Positions 49,601 through 58,157 of a DNA stretch of 64,000 bases are shown here, one piece after another. This stretch comes from Aquipseudomonas alcaligenes_A (GTDB lineage Bacteria > Pseudomonadota > Gammaproteobacteria > Pseudomonadales > Pseudomonadaceae): assembly GCA_048595745.1 (NCBI GenBank), contig CP184361.1, one strand, 5' to 3'. The translations under genes and the position numbers were made by a program. Numbering within the stretch: position 1 is the first letter of the stretch; every line of letters starts with the position of its first letter. Below the pieces are notes generated by a model, which saw only the letters and a program-made list of their open reading frames with translations, was not told the origin of the DNA and searched no databases.

Positions 49601-50635
49601 TTAGAAGTTTTCCGGCGTCTTGGCCTTCTCGCGCGCGGACTCGCGGCTGATCAGGCCCTTGCTCAGCAGGTTCTTCAGGCAGGCGTCGAGGGTCTGCATG
49701 CCCAGCGAACCGCCGGTCTGGATCGCCGAGTACATCTGCGCCACCTTGTCCTCGCGGATCAGGTTACGGATGGCCGGCGTGCCGATCATGATCTCGTGGG
49801 CCGCCACCCGACCACCGCCGACCTTCTTCAGCAGGGTCTGCGAAATCACCGCCTGCAGCGACTCTGACAGCATGGAACGGACCATGGATTTCTCCTCGGC
49901 CGGGAACACGTCGACCACGCGGTCGATGGTCTTGGCGGCGGAGGTGGTGTGCAGGGTGCCGAATACCAGGTGGCCGGTTTCCGCGGCGGTCAGCGCCAGG
50001 CGGATGGTCTCCAGGTCACGCATCTCGCCGACCAGGATGATGTCCGGGTCTTCCCGCAGTGCCGAGCGCAGGGCTTCGGAGAAGCCGTGGGTATCGCGGT
50101 GCACTTCGCGCTGGTTGACCAGGCACTTCTTCGACTCGTGAACGAATTCGATCGGGTCTTCGATGGTGAGGATGTGGTGATACTTGTTGTTGTTCAGGTA
50201 GTCGAGCATGGCCGCCAGGGTGGTCGACTTGCCCGAACCGGTCGGACCGGTCACCAGCACCAGGCCGCGCGGCACGTCGGTGATCTTCTTGAACACCTCG
50301 CCCATGCCGAGGTCTTCCATGCTCAGGACCTTGGAGGGAATGGTCCGGAACACGGCGCCGGCGCCACGGTTCTGGTTGAAGGCGTTGACCCGGAAGCGCG
50401 CCACGCCCGGCACTTCGAAGGAGAAGTCGGTCTCGAGGAACTCTTCGTAATCCTTGCGCTGCTTGTCGTTCATGATGTCGTAGATCAACGCGTGGACCTG
50501 TTTGTGGTCCATCGGCGGCAGGTTGATCCGTCGTACGTCACCGTCGACGCGAATCATCGGCGGCAGGCCCGCCGAGAGGTGCAGGTCCGACGCGCCCTGC
50601 TTGGCGCTGAAGGCGAGCAGCTCGGTAATATCCAT
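49601..50635 (-). CDS. pilT: Type IV pilus retraction ATPase PilT
   Basis: The 344-residue protein is the main retraction motor of type IV pili and acts as a hexamer at the inner membrane. It has Walker A GPTGSGKSTT (130-139), Asp box LTIEDPIEFVHES, Walker B DIILVGEMRD, His box GHLVFGTLHTTSA and the diagnostic C-terminal AIRNLIRED. I chose ATG 50635 (MDITELLAF), the conserved start. It is divergent from yggS across a 72-base shared promoter gap, as in other Pseudomonas. Confidence 0.98.
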   Translation of the reverse strand: MDITELLAFSAKQGASDLHLSAGLPPMIRVDGDVRRINLPPMDHKQVHALIYDIMNDKQRKDYEEFLETDFSFEVPGVARFRVNAFNQNRGAGAVFRTIPSKVLSMEDLGMGEVFKKITDVPRGLVLVTGPTGSGKSTTLAAMLDYLNNNKYHHILTIEDPIEFVHESKKCLVNQREVHRDTHGFSEALRSALREDPDIILVGEMRDLETIRLALTAAETGHLVFGTLHTTSAAKTIDRVVDVFPAEEKSMVRSMLSESLQAVISQTLLKKVGGGRVAAHEIMIGTPAIRNLIREDKVAQMYSAIQTGGSLGMQTLDACLKNLLSKGLISRESAREKAKTPENF

Positions 50636-50707
50636 GGGACTCCCCAATCGAATGCAAGCGGGTAGAATGCCGCAGACCCCTGACGGGCGGGCTATAGAGC
50701 GCAAGTA

Positions 50708-51400
50708 ATGTCCACCATAGCAGAGAATATTGCAAAGGTTCGCGAGCGTATCCGTGAGGCGGCGCAAGCCTCGCAGCGTGATTCGCAGAGCGTCGGCCTG
50801 CTCGCCGTGAGCAAGACCAAACCCGCCGCTGCGGTGCGCGAGGCTCACGCCGCCGGGCAACGCGACTTCGGCGAGAACTACCTGCAGGAAGCCCTGGCCA
50901 AGCAGGCCGAGCTGAGCGACCTGGATCTGGTCTGGCACTTCATCGGCCCCATCCAGTCGAACAAGACCAAGCTGATCGCCGAGCATTTCCAGTGGGTGCA
51001 TTCGGTGGACCGCCTGAAGATCGCCCAGCGCCTGTCCGAGCAACGTCCGGCGCACCTGCCGCCGCTGAACATCTGCCTGCAGGTGAACGTCAGCGGCGAG
51101 GCCAGCAAATCCGGCTGCACGCCGGAAGAACTCCCCGCGCTGGCACAGGCGGTTACACAACTGCCCGGGCTGCGCCTGCGCGGATTGATGACAATCCCCG
51201 AACCGAGCGATGACCCGCAGGCTCAGCGCGCGCCCCTGGCGCGCCTGCGCCAGCTGCGTGATGAGCTGCACGCCGACCTCGACACACTCTCCATGGGCAT
51301 GAGCCAAGACCTGGAAGCGGCCATCGCCGAAGGTGCCACCTGGGTCCGCATCGGCACCGCGCTGTTCGGTGCCCGCGACTACGGCTCGCCCTCCCTATAA
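50708..51400 (+). CDS. yggS: Pyridoxal phosphate homeostasis protein YggS
   Basis: The 230-residue protein is the single-domain alanine-racemase-like barrel protein YggS/PLPBP that binds PLP without known catalysis and balances PLP and amino-acid pools. The PLP Lys is in LLAVSKTKP (residue about 37); FGENYLQEAL, WHFIGPIQSNK, HSVDRLKIA and MSMGMSQDLEAAIAEG are hallmarks. It is the first gene of yggS-proC-yggT-yggU, a very conserved neighbourhood. Its upstream epd neighbour group (2.6 kb) also acts in PLP supply. Confidence 0.96.
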   Translation: MSTIAENIAKVRERIREAAQASQRDSQSVGLLAVSKTKPAAAVREAHAAGQRDFGENYLQEALAKQAELSDLDLVWHFIGPIQSNKTKLIAEHFQWVHSVDRLKIAQRLSEQRPAHLPPLNICLQVNVSGEASKSGCTPEELPALAQAVTQLPGLRLRGLMTIPEPSDDPQAQRAPLARLRQLRDELHADLDTLSMGMSQDLEAAIAEGATWVRIGTALFGARDYGSPSL

Positions 51401-51413
51401 AGGAAGCATCTGC

Positions 51414-52232
51414 ATGACCCACCCGCGCATCACCTTCATCGGCGCCGGCAACATGGCCACCAGCCTGATCGGCGGCCTGCTCGCCCAGGGCATTCCGGCC
51501 AGTCACATTCGCGCCAGCGACCCGGGCGCCGAGCAGCGCGCCAAGGTGACCGCCGAGTTCGGCATCGAACTGTTCGAAAGCAACGCCGAAGCCATTGCCG
51601 GCGCCGACGTGGTGGTGCTGGCCACCAAGCCGCAAGTGCTCAAGGGCGTGAGCCAGGCCCTGGCCCCCAGCCTGCAACCGGGCCAGCTGATCGTCTCCAT
51701 TGCCGCGGGCATCACCTGCGCCAGCCTCGCCAGCTGGCTCGGCGATGTCGCCATCGTGCGCTGCATGCCCAACACCCCGGCGCTGCTGCGCCAGGGCGTC
51801 AGCGGCCTGTATGCCAACGCGAAAGTCTCCGCCGCCCAGCGCCTGCAAGCCGAACAGCTGCTGTCTGCCGTCGGCCTGGCGCTGTGGCTGGACGAGGAGC
51901 AACTGATCGACGCGGTCACCGCCGTCTCCGGCAGCGGCCCGGCCTACTTCTTCCTGCTGATCGAGGCGATGACCGCCGCCGGCGAGAAGCTCGGCCTGCC
52001 GCGCGCCACCGCCGCCCAGCTGACCCTGCAAACCGCGCTGGGCGCCGCGCGCATGGCCACCGAGAGCGACGTGGAAGCCGCCGAGCTGCGCCGCCGCGTC
52101 ACCTCGCCCAACGGCACCACCGAAGCGGCGATCAAGACATTCCAGGCCGGCGGCTTCGAAGCTCTGGTACAACAGGCACTGGACGCCGCCGCCCGGCGCT
52201 CCGCCGAACTCGCCGAACAACTGGGTCAATAA
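51414..52232 (+). CDS. proC: Pyrroline-5-carboxylate reductase
   Basis: ProC makes proline from pyrroline-5-carboxylate with NAD(P)H. The 272-residue protein starts with the nucleotide motif ITFIGAGNMATSLIGGLL and has VVVLATKPQVL, RCMPNTPALLRQGVSGLYAN and the family signature AVSGSGPAYFFLLIEAMTAAGEKLG. The start at 51414 follows AAGGA, 13 bases behind yggS; an in-frame extension overlaps yggS and is rejected. Confidence 0.97.
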   Translation: MTHPRITFIGAGNMATSLIGGLLAQGIPASHIRASDPGAEQRAKVTAEFGIELFESNAEAIAGADVVVLATKPQVLKGVSQALAPSLQPGQLIVSIAAGITCASLASWLGDVAIVRCMPNTPALLRQGVSGLYANAKVSAAQRLQAEQLLSAVGLALWLDEEQLIDAVTAVSGSGPAYFFLLIEAMTAAGEKLGLPRATAAQLTLQTALGAARMATESDVEAAELRRRVTSPNGTTEAAIKTFQAGGFEALVQQALDAAARRSAELAEQLGQ

Positions 52233-52241
52233 GGAACGTCC

Positions 52242-52835
52242 ATGTCCGGATTCGCTGAAGCCCTCATCTATATCGTGCAGACGCTGGGCAGCCTGTACCT
52301 GCTGATCGTCCTGTTGCGCTTCATCCTGCAACTGGTACGCGCCGACTTCTACAACCCGCTCAGCCAGTTCACCGTGAAAGCCACCCAGCCGCTGCTCAAG
52401 CCGCTGCGGCGGATCATCCCCGGCTTCGGCGGCCTCGACCTGGCCTCGCTGGCGCTGGCAATCCTGGTACAACTGGTGCTGATGGTGGTGGTCATCCTGA
52501 TCGCCGGCGCCAACCCGGCCAGCGTCGGCCTGCAGCTGCTGGTGTGGGCGATCATTGCGGTGACCTCGCTGTTCCTGAAGATCTTCTTCTTCGCCATGAT
52601 CATCAGCGTGATCCTCTCCTGGGTCGCGCCCGGCAGTTACAACCCCGGCGCGCAGCTGGTCAACCAGATCTGCGAACCGCTGCTGGCGCCCTTCCGTCGC
52701 CTGCTGCCGAACCTCGGCGGCCTGGATATTTCGCCGATCTTCGCCTTCATCGCACTGAACCTGATCGACCGCTTCGTGATCGGCAACCTGGCCATGATGA
52801 GCGGCATGCCGGCCGTGCTCAGTCCCTTCATCTGA
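52242..52835 (+). CDS. yggT: YggT-family integral membrane protein
   Basis: The 197-residue protein has two copies of the YggT module, each with membrane helices and the motif SQFTVKATQPLLKPLRRIIPGFGGLD (first) and NQICEPLLAPFRRLLPNLGGLD (second). The family is linked to osmotic-shock tolerance and cell-division placement in other bacteria, without known mechanism. It is nine bases behind proC in the conserved yggS-proC-yggT order. Confidence 0.93.
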   Translation: MSGFAEALIYIVQTLGSLYLLIVLLRFILQLVRADFYNPLSQFTVKATQPLLKPLRRIIPGFGGLDLASLALAILVQLVLMVVVILIAGANPASVGLQLLVWAIIAVTSLFLKIFFFAMIISVILSWVAPGSYNPGAQLVNQICEPLLAPFRRLLPNLGGLDISPIFAFIALNLIDRFVIGNLAMMSGMPAVLSPFI

Positions 52836-52836
52836 G

Positions 52837-53133
52837 GTGGGCTGGTTCCGCTGGGACGGCGAGGATCTGCTTCTCGACTGCCACCTGCAGCCGAAGGCGA
52901 GCAAGGATGAATTCGCCGGCCTGCATGGCGAGCGTCTGAAGATCCGCCTCACCGCGCCGCCGGTCGAAGGCAAGGCCAACGCCCAGCTGCTGGCCTTCCT
53001 GGCCGGCGCCTTCGGCGTGGCCAAGAGCCAGGTCAGCCTGGAAAGCGGTGAACTGAACCGGCAGAAGCGGGTGCGCATCCGTGCTCCGCGCCGGCTGCCG
53101 GAACTGCCAGGGCTGACCACTCGGTCGCCCTGA
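52837..53133 (+). CDS. yggU: YggU-family protein (DUF167)
   Basis: The 98-residue protein matches DUF167: WDGEDLLLDCHLQPKASKDEF at the N-terminus and LKIRLTAPPVEGKANAQLLAFLAGAFGVAKSQV in the core. Role unknown. The start is GTG at 52837, one base after the yggT stop codon, so translation is probably coupled. Confidence 0.9.
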   Translation: MGWFRWDGEDLLLDCHLQPKASKDEFAGLHGERLKIRLTAPPVEGKANAQLLAFLAGAFGVAKSQVSLESGELNRQKRVRIRAPRRLPELPGLTTRSP

Positions 53134-53279
53134 GTGACCAGCTGGCCGAAGTTGTGAAGCGCGCCGATTGACGAGCACGCGCCTCACCGCATAATGCAGG
53201 CATCTCCGGCAAAGTCATGGGCATTGTCCGGCCAAACACCCCGACCCACGCAGGATGCGCACCCGAGAGGAGAGCCAGG

Positions 53280-55268
53280 ATGAGCATGGAACGTCTCAGC
53301 CAGCAGGTAGATGCCTATGTCGCCTGGAAGCGCGAGCTGATGCGCGAGATCACGCGCTATCGCAGCTGGCTGGCGCACAACAGGCTCGGTTCGGACGCGA
53401 TGGACGCCCGCCTGGAGCGTGCCCTCAAGCTGCTGCGTACCGACCACATCACCCTGGCCTTCGTCGGCGAGTTCTCCAGTGGCAAGACCGAGCTGATCAA
53501 CAGCCTGTTCTTCTCCGAATACGGCCAGCGCATGCTGCCGTCGCATGCCGGGCGCACCACCATGTGCCCCACCGAGCTGTTCTTCGACCCGCGCTCGGAG
53601 CGCTCCTACATCCGCCTGCTACCCATCGAGACGCGCATGACCGACGCCAGCGTGGCGCAGTTCAAGCGTATTCCGCGGCACTGGGTGAACATCCCGCTCG
53701 ACGCGAGCGACCCGGACAACATGGCCCTGGCCTTCGCCCAGGTGGCCAAGACCAAACCCATGCCGGTGGAACAGGCGATCCAGCTCGGCTTCCTGCCGGA
53801 CATGCTGGAGCCGGCCGGCAAGCCCGGCCAGGTGCTGGTGCCGGCCTGGCGACATGCCATGGTCAACTTCGATCATCCACTGCTGCGCCAGGGTCTGCGC
53901 ATCCTCGACACGCCGGGCCTCAACGCGCTGGGCAGCGAGCCCGAGCTGACCCTGTCGATGCTGCCGAGCGCCCAGGCGATCCTCTTCCTGCTGGCCGCCG
54001 ACACCGGCGTCACCGCCAGCGACATGGCGATCTGGAACGAGCACATTCGCCAACTCGATGACGACACCCAGGCCAGCCTGTTCGCCGTGCTGAACAAGAT
54101 CGACGTGCTGTGGGACGACCTGGCCGGCGAGGAGTACGTGCAGAAGGCCATCGGCCTGGTGCGCAACAGCACCGCCAAGCAACTCGGCATCCCGGCCGCC
54201 AGCGTACTACCGCTGTCGGCCAAGCAGGCACTGATCGCCAAGGTGCGCAAGGACGAGGAACTGCTCGCGCGCAGCCAGCTGGCCGACCTGGAACAGCTGC
54301 TGTGCGAGCGCATCGTCGCGCAGAAGGAACGCCTGCTCGAAGAGCGCGTGGTCAACCAGGTGCTGGCCCTGCTCAACAACAGCCAGCATGTGCTCAACCT
54401 GCGTCTGGAGAAGGTCCGCGAGCAGCAGGCGCTGCTCAGTCACCACCAGCACGACAACGGCCAGCTGCTGTTCGAGCTGACCGCCAAGACCAAGGAAGAC
54501 CACGCCCTGCACCACAAGCGCCTGCTGGGCCTGAAGACCAACCAGCGCCTGCTCAAGCGCCAGGGCGACCTGCTGCGCATCGCTGTGCGCCCGGAGCGCC
54601 TGGAGGAACACCTGACCCAGGTGCGCCAGGGCCTCAGTGGCAGCTGGACCACCCTCGGCATCAACCAGGCCATCGTACAGTTCTTCCGCAGCGTCGAGCA
54701 CGACCTCGGCAACCTGGCCCAGGAAGCCGAGATGGCCAACAAGATGGTCGCCGCCATCTACCGCCGGCACAACGAGGAAAATCCGCTGCACGGAGTCGAT
54801 GCGCCGCAGTTCAACAGCCAGCGCTACCAGCGCGAGCTCAAGCAGCTGCGCAACAAGGCCGACCAGTTCCGCCTGCAGCTCAAGACCCTGCTCACCGAGC
54901 AGCGCAGCCTGACCAAGCGCTTCTTCGCCACCCTGGTGCAGGAAGTCATGGGCCTGCACCAGCGTCTGCGCGCCGAGGCCGAGCAGTGGGCGGGCGATGC
55001 CCTGATGCCGCTGATGCAGCACACCCTGGAACACAAGCAGATGCTGGAAACCCACATGCTGCGCCTCAAGGCCCTGGCCCAGGAAACCCAGCAGGCGCGC
55101 CAGCGCGGCCAACAGCTGGCCGGTTACCTGGCCACGCTGGAAACCCAGCTGGCCCAGGCTGGCGAGATGCTTCGCGTGCTGCGTCGCCCGGCGCCGATCC
55201 AGCGCCAGGGCAAGGTGGTCAGCCTGCCAACGGCGGCACGCTCGCAGGGCGGCGCCGATAGCGCCTGA
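53280..55268 (+). CDS. Dynamin-like GTPase
   Basis: The 662-residue protein has all GTPase motifs: G1 VGEFSSGKTELI (63-70 core), a Thr-containing switch segment GRTTMCPTEL (91-100), G3 DTPG (210-213) and G4 NKID (272-275). A long helical region follows (residues about 330-645; many Leu/Gln heptads), the pattern of bacterial dynamin-like proteins. No transmembrane segment is obvious. Bacterial dynamins remodel membranes or act in stress and phage response; the specific role here is unknown. The start at 53280 follows GAGGAG at seven bases. It is 146 bases after yggU and ends at a hairpin before metX. Confidence 0.85.
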   Translation: MSMERLSQQVDAYVAWKRELMREITRYRSWLAHNRLGSDAMDARLERALKLLRTDHITLAFVGEFSSGKTELINSLFFSEYGQRMLPSHAGRTTMCPTELFFDPRSERSYIRLLPIETRMTDASVAQFKRIPRHWVNIPLDASDPDNMALAFAQVAKTKPMPVEQAIQLGFLPDMLEPAGKPGQVLVPAWRHAMVNFDHPLLRQGLRILDTPGLNALGSEPELTLSMLPSAQAILFLLAADTGVTASDMAIWNEHIRQLDDDTQASLFAVLNKIDVLWDDLAGEEYVQKAIGLVRNSTAKQLGIPAASVLPLSAKQALIAKVRKDEELLARSQLADLEQLLCERIVAQKERLLEERVVNQVLALLNNSQHVLNLRLEKVREQQALLSHHQHDNGQLLFELTAKTKEDHALHHKRLLGLKTNQRLLKRQGDLLRIAVRPERLEEHLTQVRQGLSGSWTTLGINQAIVQFFRSVEHDLGNLAQEAEMANKMVAAIYRRHNEENPLHGVDAPQFNSQRYQRELKQLRNKADQFRLQLKTLLTEQRSLTKRFFATLVQEVMGLHQRLRAEAEQWAGDALMPLMQHTLEHKQMLETHMLRLKALAQETQQARQRGQQLAGYLATLETQLAQAGEMLRVLRRPAPIQRQGKVVSLPTAARSQGGADSA

Positions 55269-55294
55269 AAGCCTCTGGATTCAGGCACTTGACC

Positions 55295-55325
55295 ACGGCC
55301 CCCGCGCTTGCTGCCGGGGGCCGTG
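55295..55325 (+). terminator. Terminator hairpin after the dynamin-like gene
   Basis: cggcccccg-cgcttgctgc-cgggggccg is a strong GC hairpin followed by tgctcttt, about 26 bases beyond the stop codon. The T-run is imperfect. Confidence 0.65.
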
Positions 55326-55367
55326 CTCTTTAGACTGCTGCACTTTCCTGGATCGAGAGCAGGGTCG

Positions 55368-56507
55368 ATGCCGACTGTTTTCCCCGCCGACTCCGTTGGC
55401 CTGGTCACCCCCCAGACCGCCCGCTTCAGCGAACCGCTGGCGCTGGTCTGCGGCCGCAGCCTGGCCGACTACCAGCTGGTCTACGAGACCTACGGCACGC
55501 TCAATGCCACAGCCAGCAACGCCGTGCTGATCTGCCATGCACTTTCCGGTCACCACCATGCCGCCGGCTTCCACAGCGTCGACGAGCGCAAGCCCGGCTG
55601 GTGGGACAGCTGCATCGGCCCCGGCAAGCCGATCGACACCGACAAGTTCTTCGTCGTCAGCCTCAACAATCTGGGCGGCTGCAACGGCTCCACCGGCCCC
55701 TCCAGCCTCAATCCGGCGACCGGCAAACCCTTCGGGGCCGACTTCCCGGTGATGACGGTAGAAGACTGGGTGCACAGCCAGGCGCGCCTGGCCGACCTGC
55801 TGGGCATCACCCAGTGGGCCGCCGTGGTGGGCGGCAGCCTCGGTGGCATGCAAGCACTGCAGTGGACCATCAGCTACCCCGAGCGCGTGCGCCACTGCCT
55901 GTGCATCGCCTCGGCGCCCAAGCTGTCGGCACAGAACATCGCCTTCAACGAGGTGGCGCGACAGGCCATCCTCACCGACCCGGAGTTCCACGGCGGGCAC
56001 TTCCAGGAACAGGGCGTGATCCCCAAGCGTGGCCTGATGCTGGCGCGCATGGTCGGCCACATCACCTACCTGTCGGACGACGCCATGGGCGAGAAATTCG
56101 GCCGCGAGCTGAAGACCGACAAGCTCAACTACGACTTCCACAGCGTCGAGTTCCAGGTCGAGAGCTACCTGCGCTATCAGGGCGAGGAGTTCTCCGGGCG
56201 CTTCGACGCCAACACCTACCTGCTGATGACCAAGGCGCTCGACTACTTCGACCCGGCCGCCGCTCACGAGGGCGACCTGGCCAGGACCCTGAGCACGGCC
56301 AAGGCCGACTTCTGCCTGATGTCCTTCACCACCGACTGGCGCTTCTCGCCGGCGCGCTCGCGGGAGATCGTCGATGCGCTATTGGCCGCCAAGAAGAACG
56401 TCTGCTACCTGGAGATCGACGCGCCGCAGGGCCACGACGCCTTCCTCATGCCGATCCCGCGCTACCTGCAGGCCTTCGGCGCCTACATGAAACGGATCGA
56501 GGTCTGA
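55368..56507 (+). CDS. metX: Homoserine O-acyltransferase MetX (O-succinyl type in Pseudomonas)
   Basis: MetX activates homoserine for methionine synthesis. The 379-residue alpha/beta hydrolase has LICHALSGHHHAAG, NNLGGCNGSTGPSS, the nucleophile Ser157 in GGSLGGMQALQW, and the late Asp and His of the triad in the region TTDWRFSP and APQGHDAFLMP. In Pseudomonas, MetX enzymes were shown to use succinyl-CoA even though the family is named acetyltransferase. It is followed after one base by metW, its usual partner. Confidence 0.95.
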   Translation: MPTVFPADSVGLVTPQTARFSEPLALVCGRSLADYQLVYETYGTLNATASNAVLICHALSGHHHAAGFHSVDERKPGWWDSCIGPGKPIDTDKFFVVSLNNLGGCNGSTGPSSLNPATGKPFGADFPVMTVEDWVHSQARLADLLGITQWAAVVGGSLGGMQALQWTISYPERVRHCLCIASAPKLSAQNIAFNEVARQAILTDPEFHGGHFQEQGVIPKRGLMLARMVGHITYLSDDAMGEKFGRELKTDKLNYDFHSVEFQVESYLRYQGEEFSGRFDANTYLLMTKALDYFDPAAAHEGDLARTLSTAKADFCLMSFTTDWRFSPARSREIVDALLAAKKNVCYLEIDAPQGHDAFLMPIPRYLQAFGAYMKRIEV

Positions 56508-56508
56508 T

Positions 56509-57129
56509 ATGCGAGCGGATCTGGAAATCATCCAGGACTGGATAGCCCCGGGCAGCCGCGTGCTCGACCTCGGCTGCGGCGACGGTGCGCTGCTCGAACA
56601 CCTGCGTGACCACAAGCAGGTCGGCGGCTACGGCCTGGAGATCGACGCAGAGAAGATCGCCCGCTGCATCGAGCGCGGCGTCAACGTGATCGAGCAGAAC
56701 CTCGACGAGGGGCTGGGCAACTTTGCCGACAACAGCTTCGACGTGGTGGTGATGACCCAGTCGCTGCAGGCCCTGAAGTACCCGGACAAGGTGCTGGCGG
56801 AGATGCTGCGCGTCGGCAAGACCTGCATCATCACCTTCCCCAACTTCGGCCATTGGCGCTGCCGCTGGTACCTCACCACCAAGGGCCGCATGCCGGTTTC
56901 CGACTTCCTGCCCTACACCTGGTACAACACGCCGAACATCCACTTCTGCACCTTCGAGGACTTCGAGCGCCTCTGCCACGAACTCGGCGCGCGGGTCGAG
57001 GAGCGCCTGGCAGTGGACCACGAACACCGCCACAACCTGGGCAGCCGACTCTGGCCTAATCTGTTGGGTGAGATCGGCATCTATCGTGTCAGCGGGGCCG
57101 GCCTGTCCGGCCACCGCGTCGCCATCTAA
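56509..57129 (+). CDS. metW: MetW, methionine biosynthesis methyltransferase-fold protein
   Basis: The 206-residue protein has a class I methyltransferase fold with motif I VLDLGCGDGALLEHL (residues about 19-33), GLEIDAEKIARCIERG, and the family-specific FPNFGHWRCRWYLTTKGRMP. MetW is always with metX and is required for its function in several bacteria; it may activate MetX by direct contact. The start codon lies two bases after the metX stop codon, so the pair is translationally coupled. Confidence 0.94.
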   Translation: MRADLEIIQDWIAPGSRVLDLGCGDGALLEHLRDHKQVGGYGLEIDAEKIARCIERGVNVIEQNLDEGLGNFADNSFDVVVMTQSLQALKYPDKVLAEMLRVGKTCIITFPNFGHWRCRWYLTTKGRMPVSDFLPYTWYNTPNIHFCTFEDFERLCHELGARVEERLAVDHEHRHNLGSRLWPNLLGEIGIYRVSGAGLSGHRVAI

Positions 57130-57144
57130 TCCGGAGGTTCCGCC

Positions 57145-57564
57145 ATGCGCCGCTTCGTATCCCTGGTTTTCTGCCTGCTGCTCGCCCTGCCCGCGGTTGC
57201 CGAGCGTAAACAGACCTTCGGCGAGCTGGACGTGCACTACAGCGTGTTCAACTCCAGCTTCCTGCAGCCCGATGTGGCCGCCGCCGCCGGGTTGACCCGC
57301 AGCAAGACCGTCGGTGTGCTCAACATCGCCGCACTGAGAGACGGCAAGGGCCAGGCCGCCAAGGTCAGCGGCACCCTGAAGAACCTGCTGGGCCAGACCA
57401 GCGAGCTGAAGTTCAAACAGGTGCTGGAAAGCGGCGCCGTGTACTACCTCGCCGAGTTCCCGCTGCGCCAGCGCGAGATGCTGACCTTCAGCGTCCAGGT
57501 GCAGATCGGCGACGCAGCCCCGCACACCCTTACCTTCAACCAGGAAGTCTTCCCGGACGAATGA
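57145..57564 (+). CDS. Periplasmic DUF4426 protein
   Basis: The 139-residue protein has a cleavable signal peptide (VFCLLLALPAVAE) and a beta-rich domain with GELDVHYSVFNSSFLQPDVA and MLTFSVQVQIGDAAPHTLTFNQEVFPDE, the DUF4426 pattern. Function is unknown. It is between metW (15 bases) and rdgB (four-base overlap), a fixed order in Pseudomonas. Confidence 0.8.
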   Translation: MRRFVSLVFCLLLALPAVAERKQTFGELDVHYSVFNSSFLQPDVAAAAGLTRSKTVGVLNIAALRDGKGQAAKVSGTLKNLLGQTSELKFKQVLESGAVYYLAEFPLRQREMLTFSVQVQIGDAAPHTLTFNQEVFPDE

Positions 57565-58157
57565 TGCTGCTCACAGAACTCGTACTCGCCAGCCACAACG
57601 CCGGCAAGCTCAAGGAACTCCAGGCCATGCTCGGCGAGCATGTGCGCGTGCGCTCAATCGGCGAATTCTCCAGCGTCGAGCCAGAGGAAACCGGCTTGTC
57701 GTTCGTCGAGAACGCCATCCTCAAGGCACGCAATGCCGCTCGCGTCTCCGGCCTGCCGGCGCTGGCCGACGACTCCGGTCTGGCCGTGGACTTCCTCGGC
57801 GGCGCCCCCGGCATCTACTCGGCGCGCTATGCCGATGGCCAGGGTGACGCCGCCAACAACGCCAAGCTGCTGGACGCCCTGAAGGATGTCCCGGACGGCG
57901 AGCGCGGCGCCCAGTTCGTCTGCGCCCTGGCCCTGGTACGACATGCCGACGACCCACTGCCGATTCTGTGCGAAGGCCTCTGGCATGGCAGCATCCTGCA
58001 CGAAGCGCGTGGCGAACAGGGCTTCGGTTACGACCCGCTGTTCTGGGTACCGGAGCGCCAGTGTTCCAGCGCCGAACTGGCCAGCGACGAGAAGAACCGC
58101 ATCAGCCACCGCGCCCGCGCCATGGCCCTGCTCAAACAGCGCCTGGGCCTGCAATGA
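57561..58157 (+). CDS. rdgB: XTP/dITP pyrophosphatase (RdgB/HAM1)
   Basis: RdgB removes non-canonical purine nucleotides (dITP, XTP) from the pool. The 198-residue protein has the substrate motif LVLASHNAGKLKELQ at the N-terminus, FVENAILKARNAARVSGLPALADDSGLAVDFLGGAPGIYSARYA, and GEQGFGYDPLFWVPE and SHRARAM. ATG 57561 is followed by a second ATG at 57564; both are plausible starts. It overlaps the DUF4426 gene by four bases and hemW by four (ATGA). Confidence 0.96.
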   Translation: MMLLTELVLASHNAGKLKELQAMLGEHVRVRSIGEFSSVEPEETGLSFVENAILKARNAARVSGLPALADDSGLAVDFLGGAPGIYSARYADGQGDAANNAKLLDALKDVPDGERGAQFVCALALVRHADDPLPILCEGLWHGSILHEARGEQGFGYDPLFWVPERQCSSAELASDEKNRISHRARAMALLKQRLGLQ

